A stretch of DNA of 64,000 nucleotides from Pyrocephalus nanus. Its lineage: Eukaryota; Chordata; Aves; Passeriformes; Tyrannidae. The position numbers and the translations under genes were made by a program. Shown here one piece after another: positions 1 to 12,900 of the stretch (within the stretch, counting starts at the first letter, position 1; each line of letters opens with the position of its first letter). The notes under the pieces are model-generated. The model was not told the origin of the DNA. It saw only the letters and a program-made list of their open reading frames with translations, and searched no databases. The DNA is taken from NCBI GenBank assembly GCA_038380795.1, contig CM076260.1:30972634-31036633 (forward strand). The letters are read 5' to 3'.

Positions 1-797
1 TTTTCAGTTTGTGTATTGTCATGCTGAGCTGTGCACCTTGTGCTTCAGCTGTGAATGTTGGGTGGTGAAGAGCCTTGGGTGTGCCTTCTGCTTTAGAGCA
101 GCCAATGAGAATGTTTATCTCCCCTGTAGGTGGTTTGTAGCCCTCCTGATTTCCAGCTGTGTTTCTGAGAGTCATTTGAGTCTAGGATGTGGAAGAGCTC
201 TAAAGTCACCTTCAGCAATGGCAAATAGCATTTCTAGATATCTTGAAATCTCTCTGAATTTACTGCAAGAAATATAAATGCAAAAATTTTAATTGTAAAG
301 ACTTGGAAAAAGTGCTTCCAGGTATTTCTTGATTTCCAAAACTTAGGTAAAGGCAGGTATATTTCTGCTTTCGAATGATTAGAAACATACTCTCCAACAA
401 GATCCTATAGCTTCCTAGATCTATAATATATTCAGATCAGAGATATATTCCTGTTTGTCTTTTTGTTCACTGTTGGTATGGTGTGTAATTCTGACAGTTG
501 TGTCTACAAGCTTGTCAAGTCTTCCAGATGCCTTGCACAAGAGGAAAACTTTCTTAGCTTGCTCATTTTTCATAGCGTATCAGAACAGCTAACTTCTCAT
601 CCTGTGTTGCCATCTCTCTTCTGTGCTGGGCTCTTCATGCCACAGGAATCCCAACAGAGATGTGGAGATGGCTGTGTGAAGACTCCGGCATAATCAACAA
701 ACGGGTTGATGCAGGGACCACGAGCTCCCCAAGGCATGGCCTTTGTGCTGCGCAGGCTTCTTCTATTTAATAGTGGAGGATTTGTTTCTCTCAACAG
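1..797 (+). other. CD109 intron (3' part; 5' end outside window)
   Basis: No exon of the A2M family was found here in any + frame. The segment ends with the branch and pyrimidine region before the acceptor at 796-797. Short open frames at 11-277 and 463-693 have no recognisable motif. Nothing else is visible. Confidence 0.6.
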
Positions 798-953
798 GAC
801 ACAGTGGTGGCTCTGCAAGCCTTGAGTCTCTTTGCAGCTCTCACTACTGCAGGCAAAACAGAAATGGATATAACAGTGACAGCACCTTCTTTGGAAATGC
901 CAGAAACATTTTCAATTGATACTCGAAACCGTTTTCTGCTTCAGACCAAGGAG
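798..953 (+). CDS. CD109: CD109 exon A: end of thioester domain into CUB domain
   Basis: This 156-nt, phase 0-0 exon encodes residues 1-52 of the visible peptide. It begins DTVVALQALSLFAAL, the last helix of the alpha/alpha thioester domain that is conserved across the A2M family, and runs into beta strands of the CUB fold (TEMDITVTAP, then RNRFLLQTKE). The acceptor is a strong pyrimidine tract (TTTGTTTCTCTCAACAG) and the donor is GAG/GTACTG. The exon border just before DTVVAL matches the position known from A2M-family genes. The preceding exon, which should end in a GGF..TQ-like sequence, was not found in bases 1-797. Confidence 0.93.
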
Positions 954-3900
954 GTACTGTAGAGAGTGAGGAATGCTTTTGTAAAGTCTGCTGCCTGAAA
1001 GTACTTTGAAAATACTGGTTCACTCATCTTTCTTTCAGATTGCCCCTGCACAATCCATGGCAATTACAGTGTCAGCAGAAGGAATGGGATTTGCTGTCTT
1101 TCAGGTATGCAGTGCAGTTATTCTTGCTAAAGATATGCTCTCTTTAAGGAAAGTATAGTTTGGAAGCTTTATAAAACATGTTGGTAGGAACAATCTCCTG
1201 AAATATCTTAAATCAGTAGCAAAGCACTTTACTAACTGAGGAATTCTGTGAACAAAATATTGTTAATGGACGTATTCCTTCAGTTTCTGACTGATGGCCT
1301 GTCCTTTTAAGTACTGCTGGCTGACTGACAGTTTTGGGGCACTTCAATGGGCCAAGGCCATTAAAACATCTTTACTTATATTTAAACAAATTAAACTGGG
1401 ATCAGTGCATACTGTACTTAGAACTAACAAACCATAAATAGCCTTTTCAGCTGCTTACTCTTCCCTCATATCAGAGATTAGGTTTTTAAGAAATTCCCCC
1501 TCTAAGATTTTCCCATATTTATGTGGAATACCATATCAGAAGAACACAGTATTGTGTCCATCCTGATATGGTGAATAGTGGGTCTCATTTCCCTGCTGCT
1601 CTGTCCATGATAATGGGTTAGAACCACACAGGTAAAAGGTAAAACCTTTGAAAAGCTACAAATAATGCAGAAATATTAGTCTCTGAGCATGAGAGGCTCA
1701 TTTTATTGGAAGTATATAAACTCATAATTGCAACTGTATTGCAAAACCAGACAGAATTCCTGCTAGACTCCTTCTAATCATACTTGGGAAAACTGAACTA
1801 AGACTGCCTTTAATCTTGTCAAAGTTTTAGGCCAGGTCAGATTCCATCTCAAGTTCCTTCCAACCTGATCTTCACTTTAGTGTTATGCATCTGGGAAACA
1901 AAAAAGTCTGGTGATGGCTGGTAAATCGGCTTTGGGATAAAAGATCTTTTCAAAGAAATCTTCACAGCTGCCTATCATCAATGAACAGCAGGTGGAGATA
2001 CACCTCATTCATTCACCACCAGTCTGCAAAACCCACAGGGCTGTAAATCATGACCTGTGTTTATTAATTCCCAGAAGTACAAACAAAGTTTACAGCAAAG
2101 TGCAAAAGTTTCAGAGGATAATTTAGATTCAGGCTTGCAGGCCAAGGTAGGACTGAACATCTCAGCAGGACTGCGTTCAGATGTCTGTGGTTTCAGTGTG
2201 TGTGTGTGTGGATGGAATGTAACAAAGGGGGGCTCCAGAACAGTTAAGAGTACTTAATCTTAAATCATTATTGAGAAATGCTCCCTGATATTAAGGCAAC
2301 TAATTTGTCAGACAAGCTGACCAAAAACTTTTCAGCAAATTGTTTCTTGCTGGAAGTCACTGATTTGTTGAAATTAATGCCTTTTATGGAAAGACATTGG
2401 TTCCAATTATGTTATTGCCAGCAGGAAAATTTAAAATTCAAACCAGCATGCCTGGTGAAGACTGAGCAGAAGTCTTCCACCTCAAATAGCCAGGAGCTGA
2501 CTGTGGTGGGAGGACTCCCTAGGCGTGTATAGCACCATGGTTTAAGTTCTCGGATTGTTATATGGACATGGAAATGTGCTCCCAAATAACTGGTGTTCAG
2601 GAACCAAGGCCCAGATTACCTTCTTAATTTAGGTCACTGTGCTGTTGCCTCTTTTCCTCAAGCTTTGAGTCAGAGATGCTGTGACTTGATTAAAAATATT
2701 GTTCTTAACACCCTGGAGTAGCTCCTCCAAAACCTTATCTTTGCTGAGATCAGTTCTTTCCTTCTGCTTCCTTTAGCACGTCAGTATTCTAAAAGAAAGA
2801 GTATTGAAGCCATTGAATGAGATTTCTCTTTTTCCCAGACACAAGCTAGATGCGGGTTGAATTTAATAAATCAGATAGCATATGACATTGCAGTCACATT
2901 TCTTCAGCTGGGTTTCATTGTCTTAGGCCTGCCAGAGTACAGTGGTAACCATCACTGTTCTGGGATTTTACTTTCTAGCCAAATGTAGCATGTCAAAACA
3001 GCAAAACACAAGATTAAATCCATTAATAGAAATGTCTGCTTTCCCAACAGAATGTATTCTTATTTTTTTTGTGAAATCTCACTGTCTGTGTGTGCAAGTT
3101 GGTAGTGCATTCACTCTTAACCCTGCAGGATCTCATTAATGTATTTATTTTTGATACTGTAATTGCAAAAGCAGACATTTTCTTTTAACTTTGTGGTCCT
3201 GCTGTCAACAAAGTTTCCTAGCTCATCTCTTTATTATGTGGGCATATACCATGGATGACCTAAGACATTGATCTGCAAGAGGGAAGAGAGGATGAGTTAG
3301 GGTATATGGAGTCTGTAGGTGACCTGCTGAAAGTCTTGAAAGAAACATCTCTCTACTCTCTGGAACCACTGTGAACTGGTCTTGACACAAGCCTCAAAAA
3401 GTTGGTGTGGCCCATACCTTCCAGAAGAAAAGAGAATGCCACTGAAATCCAGGACTAGCAACAAGGAAAGGGTGGGCAGGCTCATTGAGGATAGGTGTGG
3501 GCAAAGTGGATAGGTGAACAAGATCTCCTCAATCTCTCCTGATCACATATAGAGAGGGAGCAAGGAAAAAACCTGAGAATCCCCTTTTACTCATTACTGA
3601 AAAGCACTGACCATTTTTTCCACTCAGGATATTTTTACTAGACTTAGGCAAGGGACTGGATGTTGTTTAGTGTGATGGTACTGAAAAAGGTACAGTTAAT
3701 ATCTATTACAGTTTGAATGGATATTAAGGACTCAAAAAGGGTCAGAAGAATATTGGAGATGATTTCATTGAATTTGTGCCCTCAGTCAAGTTCATTTGTG
3801 ATGCTAGTTGAAGAAGAAAAAGGACAGGGCAAGAGGCAGTGATTAGGGCATTATAAATGTGTCATATTTTTTGATGCGTAGTGCAGTTAATATTGTCAGC

Positions 3901-6900
3901 TACTGTTATGAGTATCACTCTCATGCAGAAGACTAGCTTTTAGTTTCTCTTTTTGGGCCTCTCACCAGAACTGGCTGCAGTATGACAAGACTGGACCAGT
4001 TCTGCCTTTAGCTTTGGCAGTTGCCTCTTATAAGAGTTAAGAAATGCAGTTGCTCATTTTGTTAATTTAATATTAGTTTCTGTATAACAGCCTTCTGTCC
4101 CTAAAGCAAGATTGCATAAAGAAGAAGGCTTTAATTAAACTCTTTGTTGTGAAAACATTTTCCTTCATTGTCATGAGAAATCAGGAAAGTCAGACCGTAA
4201 CAGTGGTAACTTATTCCATGAAAGTACTAGCTGATTGACCTGTTCAGTATGTGGCTTCAGACATCCTGCATTGGCAGTAAATTCTCATTCATTAGCTTTT
4301 TCTGGCAAAAATTAAAACAGCTTTGTTTCTGTGGTGACAGATTGTTGAGGCACTGCCAGCTTGTCTTTACCAAACTTTTTGCATGCCTTTAACTGGCAGG
4401 CTTTCTACATTGGCTTCATCCTTGGTACTGCCTTCTCCTGTGGAGCAGTTGTACATGATAAATCTTCACTGTTGCACCATGGTTGTCCTGAAAGCCTGTA
4501 CAGAATTGGCTCTGTACTCACACAGCATGCTAAATTCAGCAGTGTGGGCAGAGAAACATGAATTGTGTGTGTGGATTGAAAGAAAGAGCATAACTCTCAT
4601 ATCAAGGAGTGAGAGACAGCAGCAAAAGCAAAAATCAGAAATTAAAGACTCCTCTGTTTGCAAGGACCTGCTTGCCTATAACTGACTCGGTAACCTATAA
4701 CTTGGACAACCACCTGTCATAGTTTTAAATTTAGACTGACAGTTCCATTTGCTGGCTGAAACTGTTGTAGAGGGGCTGTAATTTTCCAGAAGCACTCTTC
4801 ATTCCCTTTTTTTTTGCAGCAAAACAAAAATGCATGTTGAGGTCTTGCAAGGGAAGTTATTTGAACCACTTTCAGCTTATTTTTCCACCAAAATCAAAGA
4901 ATCAAAAATCGCCCTGCTATGTATTTTATCTGGATGATTGAGGGAAAAGATAATGATTGTTCTCATGGCAGTCCAGTGTAGTTCCCACTGACTGGAAAAG
5001 GGGAAATATAACACACATTTTTAAAACAGGAAAAAACTAATAACCGTGGCCAGTCAGTCTTGCTTTGGTGCCTTACCAGCTTCATGCCAGTGTAACATCC
5101 AGGTAGCTTATACTAGACAGAGCTACGTTATGCACATTTTTTCGTTTGATTCAGGTAGCTGGGGGATGTTGTCATATTTACTCATTTGTCCAGTAATTTG
5201 ACTCATTATTATAGTTTTGATTGCATTTTCTGGTATAGATACTGAGTTGACTTGATATTCGTAGTTTTTTAGACTCCCAATGTTGTTTTAAAAATTGCTG
5301 TTGCATTTATGATCCTCCAGTCTGGAACTAAGACAGTTTTAAGGAAACACTGCAGTTAATGATTCAGCTGCTTGTTTACCTCATCAAGTTCAATGTTGTA
5401 GTCAGTACACAGTATTCTGTCATGAATGATACCATGAGAGTACTCATTGTTTGCTCGATTTCAGCTTCAGTTTTTCTACTTTGGTTGTTGGCGTTGGTAG
5501 TTTTATAGGATATAGAAATCTGTTTAAATATTTCTGGTTTTACCACTCTTCTACCATTGTTTCAAACTTCTTATACATGTGTACACTAGAAGAATTGGAA
5601 ATTCTTCAAACTATGTCTTAACAAATAAGTTTATTTTATATTAATGTTACTGTCCTGCACTGGACATCCTGTCACACTGTCTTACTTGTCTTGGTTAGCA
5701 GAGCTTGGCAGTTTGCTAAGCAGAAATGGTGAGAGCTCCGTCCTTGAGGCAGACCAGATCTGTAGCTTTGTCTTTGTACAGATGAACCAAATGAAACTGC
5801 TTAACTGCAAGACAGCTGTGGTGTTCTGAGTTTGGAGTAATGTGTTATCCTTCATCTATTTTGAGTGTATGAATGCAGTGACATGAAGACTGACGATGTA
5901 CTCTGTACATACGCGATGTATTTGCTCGTGCTCTGCTTTTATATACAGCCTGTCTCTTCTAACCCAGTCCCTGACCAACACCCTTTATTCATCCCGGTTC
6001 ACACTGCACACATTATAAACAAGCTAGTAGGGAGAAAATTGTTGGTTGTCCTAGAGCTCCCTCGTGTTTGCCTCAGTTGTGTCCTCCTAATTGCGGTGGT
6101 TCTGCCTCATTACGAAGTGTTCAGAAAGGATATTTCTTTCTGAGAATTCCTATGGGTTTCATGTATGTGACTGTCAGATGTACAAGTCCACGTGCAACTG
6201 TATGAGTCCATGTATCTTGTCACATGTGAACACTCCTCTGGTGTTATACTGTTAGAAACTTTGTGTTTTAACCACACTGGTTTACTTTACACGTCATCTA
6301 ATGTCTGTACTTGTAATCTGCAGCTCAATGTTATGTACAACACAAAACACACTGATCAGAGGCTCAGATCTGTCCAAAAGCAAGAAGCCTTTGACTTGAT
6401 TGTTGATGTAAAGGATGACAAAGACGATAAAAACCATTTGACCTTGAATGTGTGTACAAGGTAGGTAAATCAACTGGAGCATCTCATAGACATCTTTGTC
6501 TATACAGCTTTTAGATTATTTTAAACTAACTAAATTATCCATTTGTTTGTGTGAATTTACTAATATATGGGATGTAAATGAATAAATAAAGAGATAAAAA
6601 TTACTTTGTAGAAATGGCAGTAGTTAAGAAGCAGCTTGCAAGTTAATTTTTGCTGGCCAGGTGATATTTTTTTACTGGTACCTTAAACATTAGGGTTATG
6701 TGGAAAAGTTTGTGTGAAATATGAGAAAAGACTAAGAGGCTTCTTTGGTGCAAGTGCTTCTGAGCTATATGGAAGACTGTGCATGGACTTGAAAATTGAA
6801 CCACTGTCTTCCACATTCTGACTTCTAGTAGCAAACCATGACAATGGTCCATTACTTTCACCTTTCATGAAGAGAATCCTTTGCTTTTGATCCAGAATTA

Positions 6901-9900
6901 GGTACTTGGATCAGAACAATTTTGGGAGGAGTCAAAATCCATATTTACATAATGATAAATTCAACTGTGGATTTGCCCTATTGTGCAAGTAACTTTGTGG
7001 TCTTTCATTTACCAGTAGTTATGAATTTGTTAATAGAACACAATGTAAGCATTATTGTAGGTTTGAAAGAGGTGGTGAGTTTTCCAGCCAGGCTAATTCT
7101 GTTCTTTCTGCTGAATAAGAGGGAGGAGGATGAGGGATGTGGGGCTGTGTTTGTGCATCTGGGATGACATTTCTTGTTTGGTGATCACCTATGCCTCAAT
7201 TTAACTTACTTTATACATATATTTAAAAGGAATATACAAAGGTATTTGTCCTCTGACTGTTTCTTCAGTATGAATTTCCTCTTTTAGTTAAAGACCACTG
7301 CATATTTCATATAAAACCCTATAGGACAATGTATATCTGTTTTTTTAATCTTCTATCTTTTATTATCTACAAGGTTGATGTTGTTGAAATGATTGCATTT
7401 TTTGTATTTAAGGATTTGATCTGTTTGTGAATGCTTCCTATAGAAACACTGTTTTCTCCTTGTGATTTTATAATGGGTTCCTTGTAAATGCAAGATTTGC
7501 AAAATACTGCCTGATCCAACATGATTACTCTGACATTCCTTTCATCCACACCCTCTTCTAACTGTTTATTTAAACTTTGAACACCGTATGTCTAGAACTA
7601 CTTTTTGCTCTGGTTACCACAAGGGAGCTGTGACTAGAGATGGAACCTGTAGGTGACACCATCATACAAATAATCAGCTATAGAGAATATGATTTCAGTA
7701 CAGAGGATTGATTTAATTTGGGAAGTAGCCAGCAGGCATAAAGCCAGAGCTCTGGTTTTATCTGTTTGTGGTATCCAGTTCAGTGACACGATGGTGGGCA
7801 GAGACATTAGAATACATGAGAGCTTTTGAAATAGAATAGGCTTGTTCTCTTTTAAAACTTTCTATGGAGTGTCAACAGCATTCTACAATCAAGCACAGAC
7901 TCCTGACATGTAAAGGGCTTAGATGCTGGGTCTGGTGTAAGTTTGTGGAGGAATTGGATTTTCTAAGACCTTTGCTTCAAAAATACAGACAAGAAGTGCT
8001 CTGTCTCTCCAGGAAGGCTCTAGGGTGATGATGCTCTAATTGTAAAGTGTTCAAAGTGTAGCGGGAAATCTAGTGACATTAAAAAATCTGCCTCAGGAGA
8101 TTATTTGGAGCATTGAGATCCACCAGCTCTTATCATGGAAAGTGGACTGGTATAACTTCTCTTAAGTCTGTTTCTATTCCTTAGGCTAAGACTTCATCTC
8201 TGGCTGCTTAGCTTGATGGATCAGCCATCATCCTTTTCTTTTTTTTCCCTATAAATTGTATCTAATATATGCCTTATCTATATTCCTTAATTAATTTAAA
8301 TATGGTCCACTTATGATCTTTACAACATGATGTGACTTTCTAATAGAGAAACCAAAGGAGGCAAATACAGAAAGATTGCTGAAATATCAACCAGTGGGTA
8401 TGCATAGTCTACCTTTGGGTATGCATCTAGCTGTGGATATACATAGTTAGTTACTGGAGGCTGCAACTTCACAGTTTTTTAATTTCTCCAGTCTGCAGAA
8501 TATTCATCTTCTTTCAACCAGCTCAATAGTGGTTGGCCGTGGTTGTCTCCATGGGGTATCACTTATGACTCTGGAGCAGATGATGTCTCGCTCAAATTGA
8601 AGTGGTTCTTAGTTAGAGGAGCTAACTCACTGTCTGGAAAGCAAATACTTAGAGGTGCCTGTTTCTTTGCAGTCTTATTGCCTGCATACCTTTTCCAGAC
8701 ATGAAAAACTGATGGCTCTACTTTCTTGTTTCTGCTTTCTACCTACACTAGCTTGGTGTTGTTTTCTCCTCTTTGCATCATCTGCGAAAGGGTCTTACCC
8801 ATATCTCATATTGCTGAAGAGCTGAAACATAAGGTTGATCTGAAAACATTCTCATTTTCTTCAGGTACAAGCTTCAAGTCTTTCTTACTGGTCATTCTTG
8901 CATGGCCATTTTTTCCCCCTTTTTTAAGAGACCATGTAGTAGAAGAGACCAAAGCCCAAGGCTCCCTGTTTTCCTTGTTAGGACAGGCAGATCCTCATAA
9001 CTTACAGTCATATCTAAATCACTCCTTGACAGTATCAAGCTGGTTTGGTTGCCTGTTAGTATTATAGTAGCACTCCACTCTGGCTAGACAACACGGGTAT
9101 TTTACTCTCCTCTTATTGGTAATTATGCAGAAATAATTACATCCAGTTCCAATTCAGCTATTTGTTTTCAATAGCAGCTACTTTGGCACAGCACATCATC
9201 CAACAGATGGTTTCATTTGCTTCTAATCTTATGAGCCAACTGAAGTCAGCAGTTGTGCTGTGTTTCTTTCAAAGTTGTATCTGTGTTGAATCAGCCATGC
9301 TGTCAGGCTTAACAGCATTACTTTGAAAGCAACTCTTTCCCCCCCCCTTTTTTTTTTTTTTAATAAACTATCCAACTCTACAAAGAAATAGTTTAATTAA
9401 TTTCAACTACTGTCAAGCTTTCAAAGTAAGGATTGGAGACGTTTCTATTCTAGTGAAACAATAATCATTTACCCTCCATGCTAAGGCAGGGGAAACTCTT
9501 CTGCCACCTACTTTATTTAAAGCAGTACCATTTTTGCAGGTATCACTTGTAGAGCAAGGAGCACCATAAACTTTTTCTACATGTGTTGTGCACTGTGGTA
9601 GGTAAGGTTTGCTCAATAGAGCAAACCTTTTTAGTCCAGCATCTGATTTTCACATTGGAAGAAGATGTAATAATAAACATTATTCAGGAAAAAAGATCTC
9701 AACCTATTAAATTTTTTTTTTTTAAATTTGGGTTAATAACATAGCTATGCATTTTCAAACTGAAATTTTGAGAAATAATCTGATGATGACTTTGTTAATG
9801 GAACTATCAATCTCTACGAAGAAAATTTAAAAAGGTTTGTGAGACTTTTTTGTTGTATAGTTTCATCTCATCCTCCAAAATGAATAAAGGCAAAACAATG

Positions 9901-12900
9901 AATTCATAGGAAGAAATATATATATTTCAGTACAAGAATTCCTACAGCATTTCTTAGTTGCTTCTTTGAAGCATGTTTAATTGCAATATTTCCTGTGTGT
10001 TGTTGATGTAAACCTCCACTTACAGATGTCAAAAGAAAAATTCTCCTGTTGTCAGTGTAGTCTCTCTTATGATTTATGTACTGTAGTTTTGTCTGTGCTG
10101 AACCTGCTTTTGCATATGTGGTTGAAATTAACAGACAAAATAATCGAGAAATCAATTTTTAGCTTATTATCATTAGAAATTTTCTTGTCAGCATTTTGCT
10201 CCCTTTGTTTCCTAATTATTCTTAAACATTATTACTTCCATAGTTGAGACTTAAAGATCAAACATTTTCTTTGGAGAGTGGGCTACTGTATTTCTTCTAA
10301 AAGTTTCTTTGTCTCTGTGTTTTGAAAAGGTACTTTGGTTCAGGCACAGCTTCCCGTAGTGGTATGGTCCTCATGGAGGTTGGCTTACTCAGTGGTTTCT
10401 CTGTGTCACCAGATTTTGTTCCATTAGACAATACGGTTAAGAAGATGGAAAAAGACAATGGAAAAGTCAACCTATACTTAGACTCTGTAAGTTGAAAATA
10501 ACAAAAAAATATGTTTGTAATGATGTTAATCTTGGTTCAGACATTGTTTGGCCTAAATTTGGAAAGGCATTATGGTTGTATTCTTTGGGGAAATCAACAT
10601 CTGCTATTCACATTGAATTAATAGTTCCACTATTTTTTAGTGAGACTGATTGGATAGGTACCACTCAGTTGTATTTGTAAGGGGTTTCTAAATTAAGTCC
10701 CTTAAAAATGATGTTTAAGAAGGCAGACATTTCTAAAAGTCTATAGTTTGATCAAGATAAGCATCTTTATATGCATCCTGACTCCTAGTCTTTAGAAATG
10801 GACTACTGCTGAGATAAAAGTCCTTGCCTCTTCTATGAAACCACTACCAGGGTTCTCAGAATGTTTCTCTCCTGTTTTTCTAGCTAAATGCAACACAGGT
10901 TTGTGTGGATATTCCATCTACAAGAAACTTCAAAGTGGCAAATATCCAGGATGCTTCAGTGACTGTGGTGGATTACTATGAACCTAGTAAGTGTCAGACA
11001 TTTCAAACAAAACTTAGTGAAGTTTATAAGACAGGCTTTTTAAGGAAATAGAACAAATTTTATTCAAGAGAAAGCTGCATTAAACTGAAGTTGACTTCTT
11101 TTCATTAAAGTGCATCCTTTTTGGACATCGGCATGCCCAATTTCTTAACAAATAGTAGTGTTTTCCCATATATATGTTTACTGTCCTAATGGGTTGGTTC
11201 CTCAGTTGGTATGAATTGTCATAACTTAGTTGCAGCTGATATAGTTTGGCTTCAGTTTGGCCCAGTGTGTTCCCAAAGTCACCAAAATAAAGCAGGAACT
11301 TCACTGTAGTTCACTTACCAAGTTAAAGATTACCTCTCAAGTAGCTTTACAATCTGTTTCACGTTCAAACTAAGAATCCTTAAATCAAAACACCAGAGAA
11401 AATGCCAGTGTTTTGATTTCTATAGCTATCTAATAAAGATGTATGTTGGAAGAACAGTTTCAAAGTTTTTTGTTTGTTTCTTTGTTTGTCTTTTTTGTAT
11501 GTACAGTGTGTGTTTTGGAGAAAGGCAAAAAGGTGTATAAAGTTTTTGGGCAAAATGAATAGCAAAGAAAGATTACAAACTGCTGCAGAAAATATTAGGT
11601 TTTCATTACACCAACCAGTTGGAACATTATTAAGGATTTAGGCTTGGTTTGAAATAAGGCATAAAAAAGTTGTATAGGCAGTTTTTTTCATGTTAGTTTG
11701 TTTTAGCACAATACAAAAGACAACCAAATATACTATGATGTGTGCTACTGTAGCTAGGTGAAGAACACATTTATTCTATGTAGGCTGAAATGCTTGTTCA
11801 ATCACAGAATTTTAAAGTAAAATGGGAAATGAGTGGATGTAACTACACAGTCCGTTAATGTAGAGCATGTTTTAAGGCTTGGTGTGGCTTAAAAAATTAC
11901 ACCAAGTTTTTATTTGAGACAAACACATAACACAGCATCTATGGCCAAAATTAATTCCCACATACTTCAGTTCCCAGAAGAAGAGTTCAGGACCTAATCT
12001 ATTAGAAAAACGCCATTAGATAGGCTAATGGATATGTGTATTACAAGGTTACATATAAATGCATATGTGAAATATTTTTATTGTATTTAAAGAAATGCAG
12101 TTCATAAATTCTCAATACAAATTTAATATATTAATATCTGTATGACATACTCAGTGCTGAAATAGAAAGCTTTGACTTCAAGAAAATTATTTCAAATATT
12201 ATTTTACAATACACCATTCCTATTACTATATACCATAGGCATATTATTGCTTAACATATATACATATGTCGTGATTCTGAGTTCTCCTGAGAGAACTCCT
12301 TTCTGTCTAATAGAGGAATATGCTTTTATTTTAATCTGATTTTCCATCACTGTTGTAGTTGATGATGGGGCTATATTTGTTGTGATTGTGGGGCTGTATT
12401 TTATGTGATTAGTGACAGTCAGATTCATGTCATATTCAGAGTTAGGAGATGTCTAAGGAGCTCTCATGCTCTGGCATTTATCAAAAAATATGTCTGTGTG
12501 GCAGTAGTACAACTGTCATAGGTATAAGAGCTGGCTTGGATGCCAGTACAGCAGTATTCTCTTACCTGACTGTTTAGAATAAGTTTGGTTTCACTGTTTG
12601 GTAAGAATTTGGGCTCATAAAGCTGTACATTTTATTTTATTTTTTAGTATCTTGAGGCTTGAAATGAAACTGAATATAATTTCAGTTTTAAAATGCTACT
12701 AATAAAAAAAGAAATGGCAAGTTCCCTAGCTGGAATGAAAACCTCCAAAAAACCTCCCCAAAAAACCACTAGGTGGAAGAAACTTTGCAAAAGCTTGTTC
12801 TGTGAGCAATTACCATGCACTGATGTTTTTGAAATGAATATGATTTTTCAGGCTTCTAGTCTGTTTGGCTCTGTAGCAACCCTTCAGTGAATGGGAGAGT

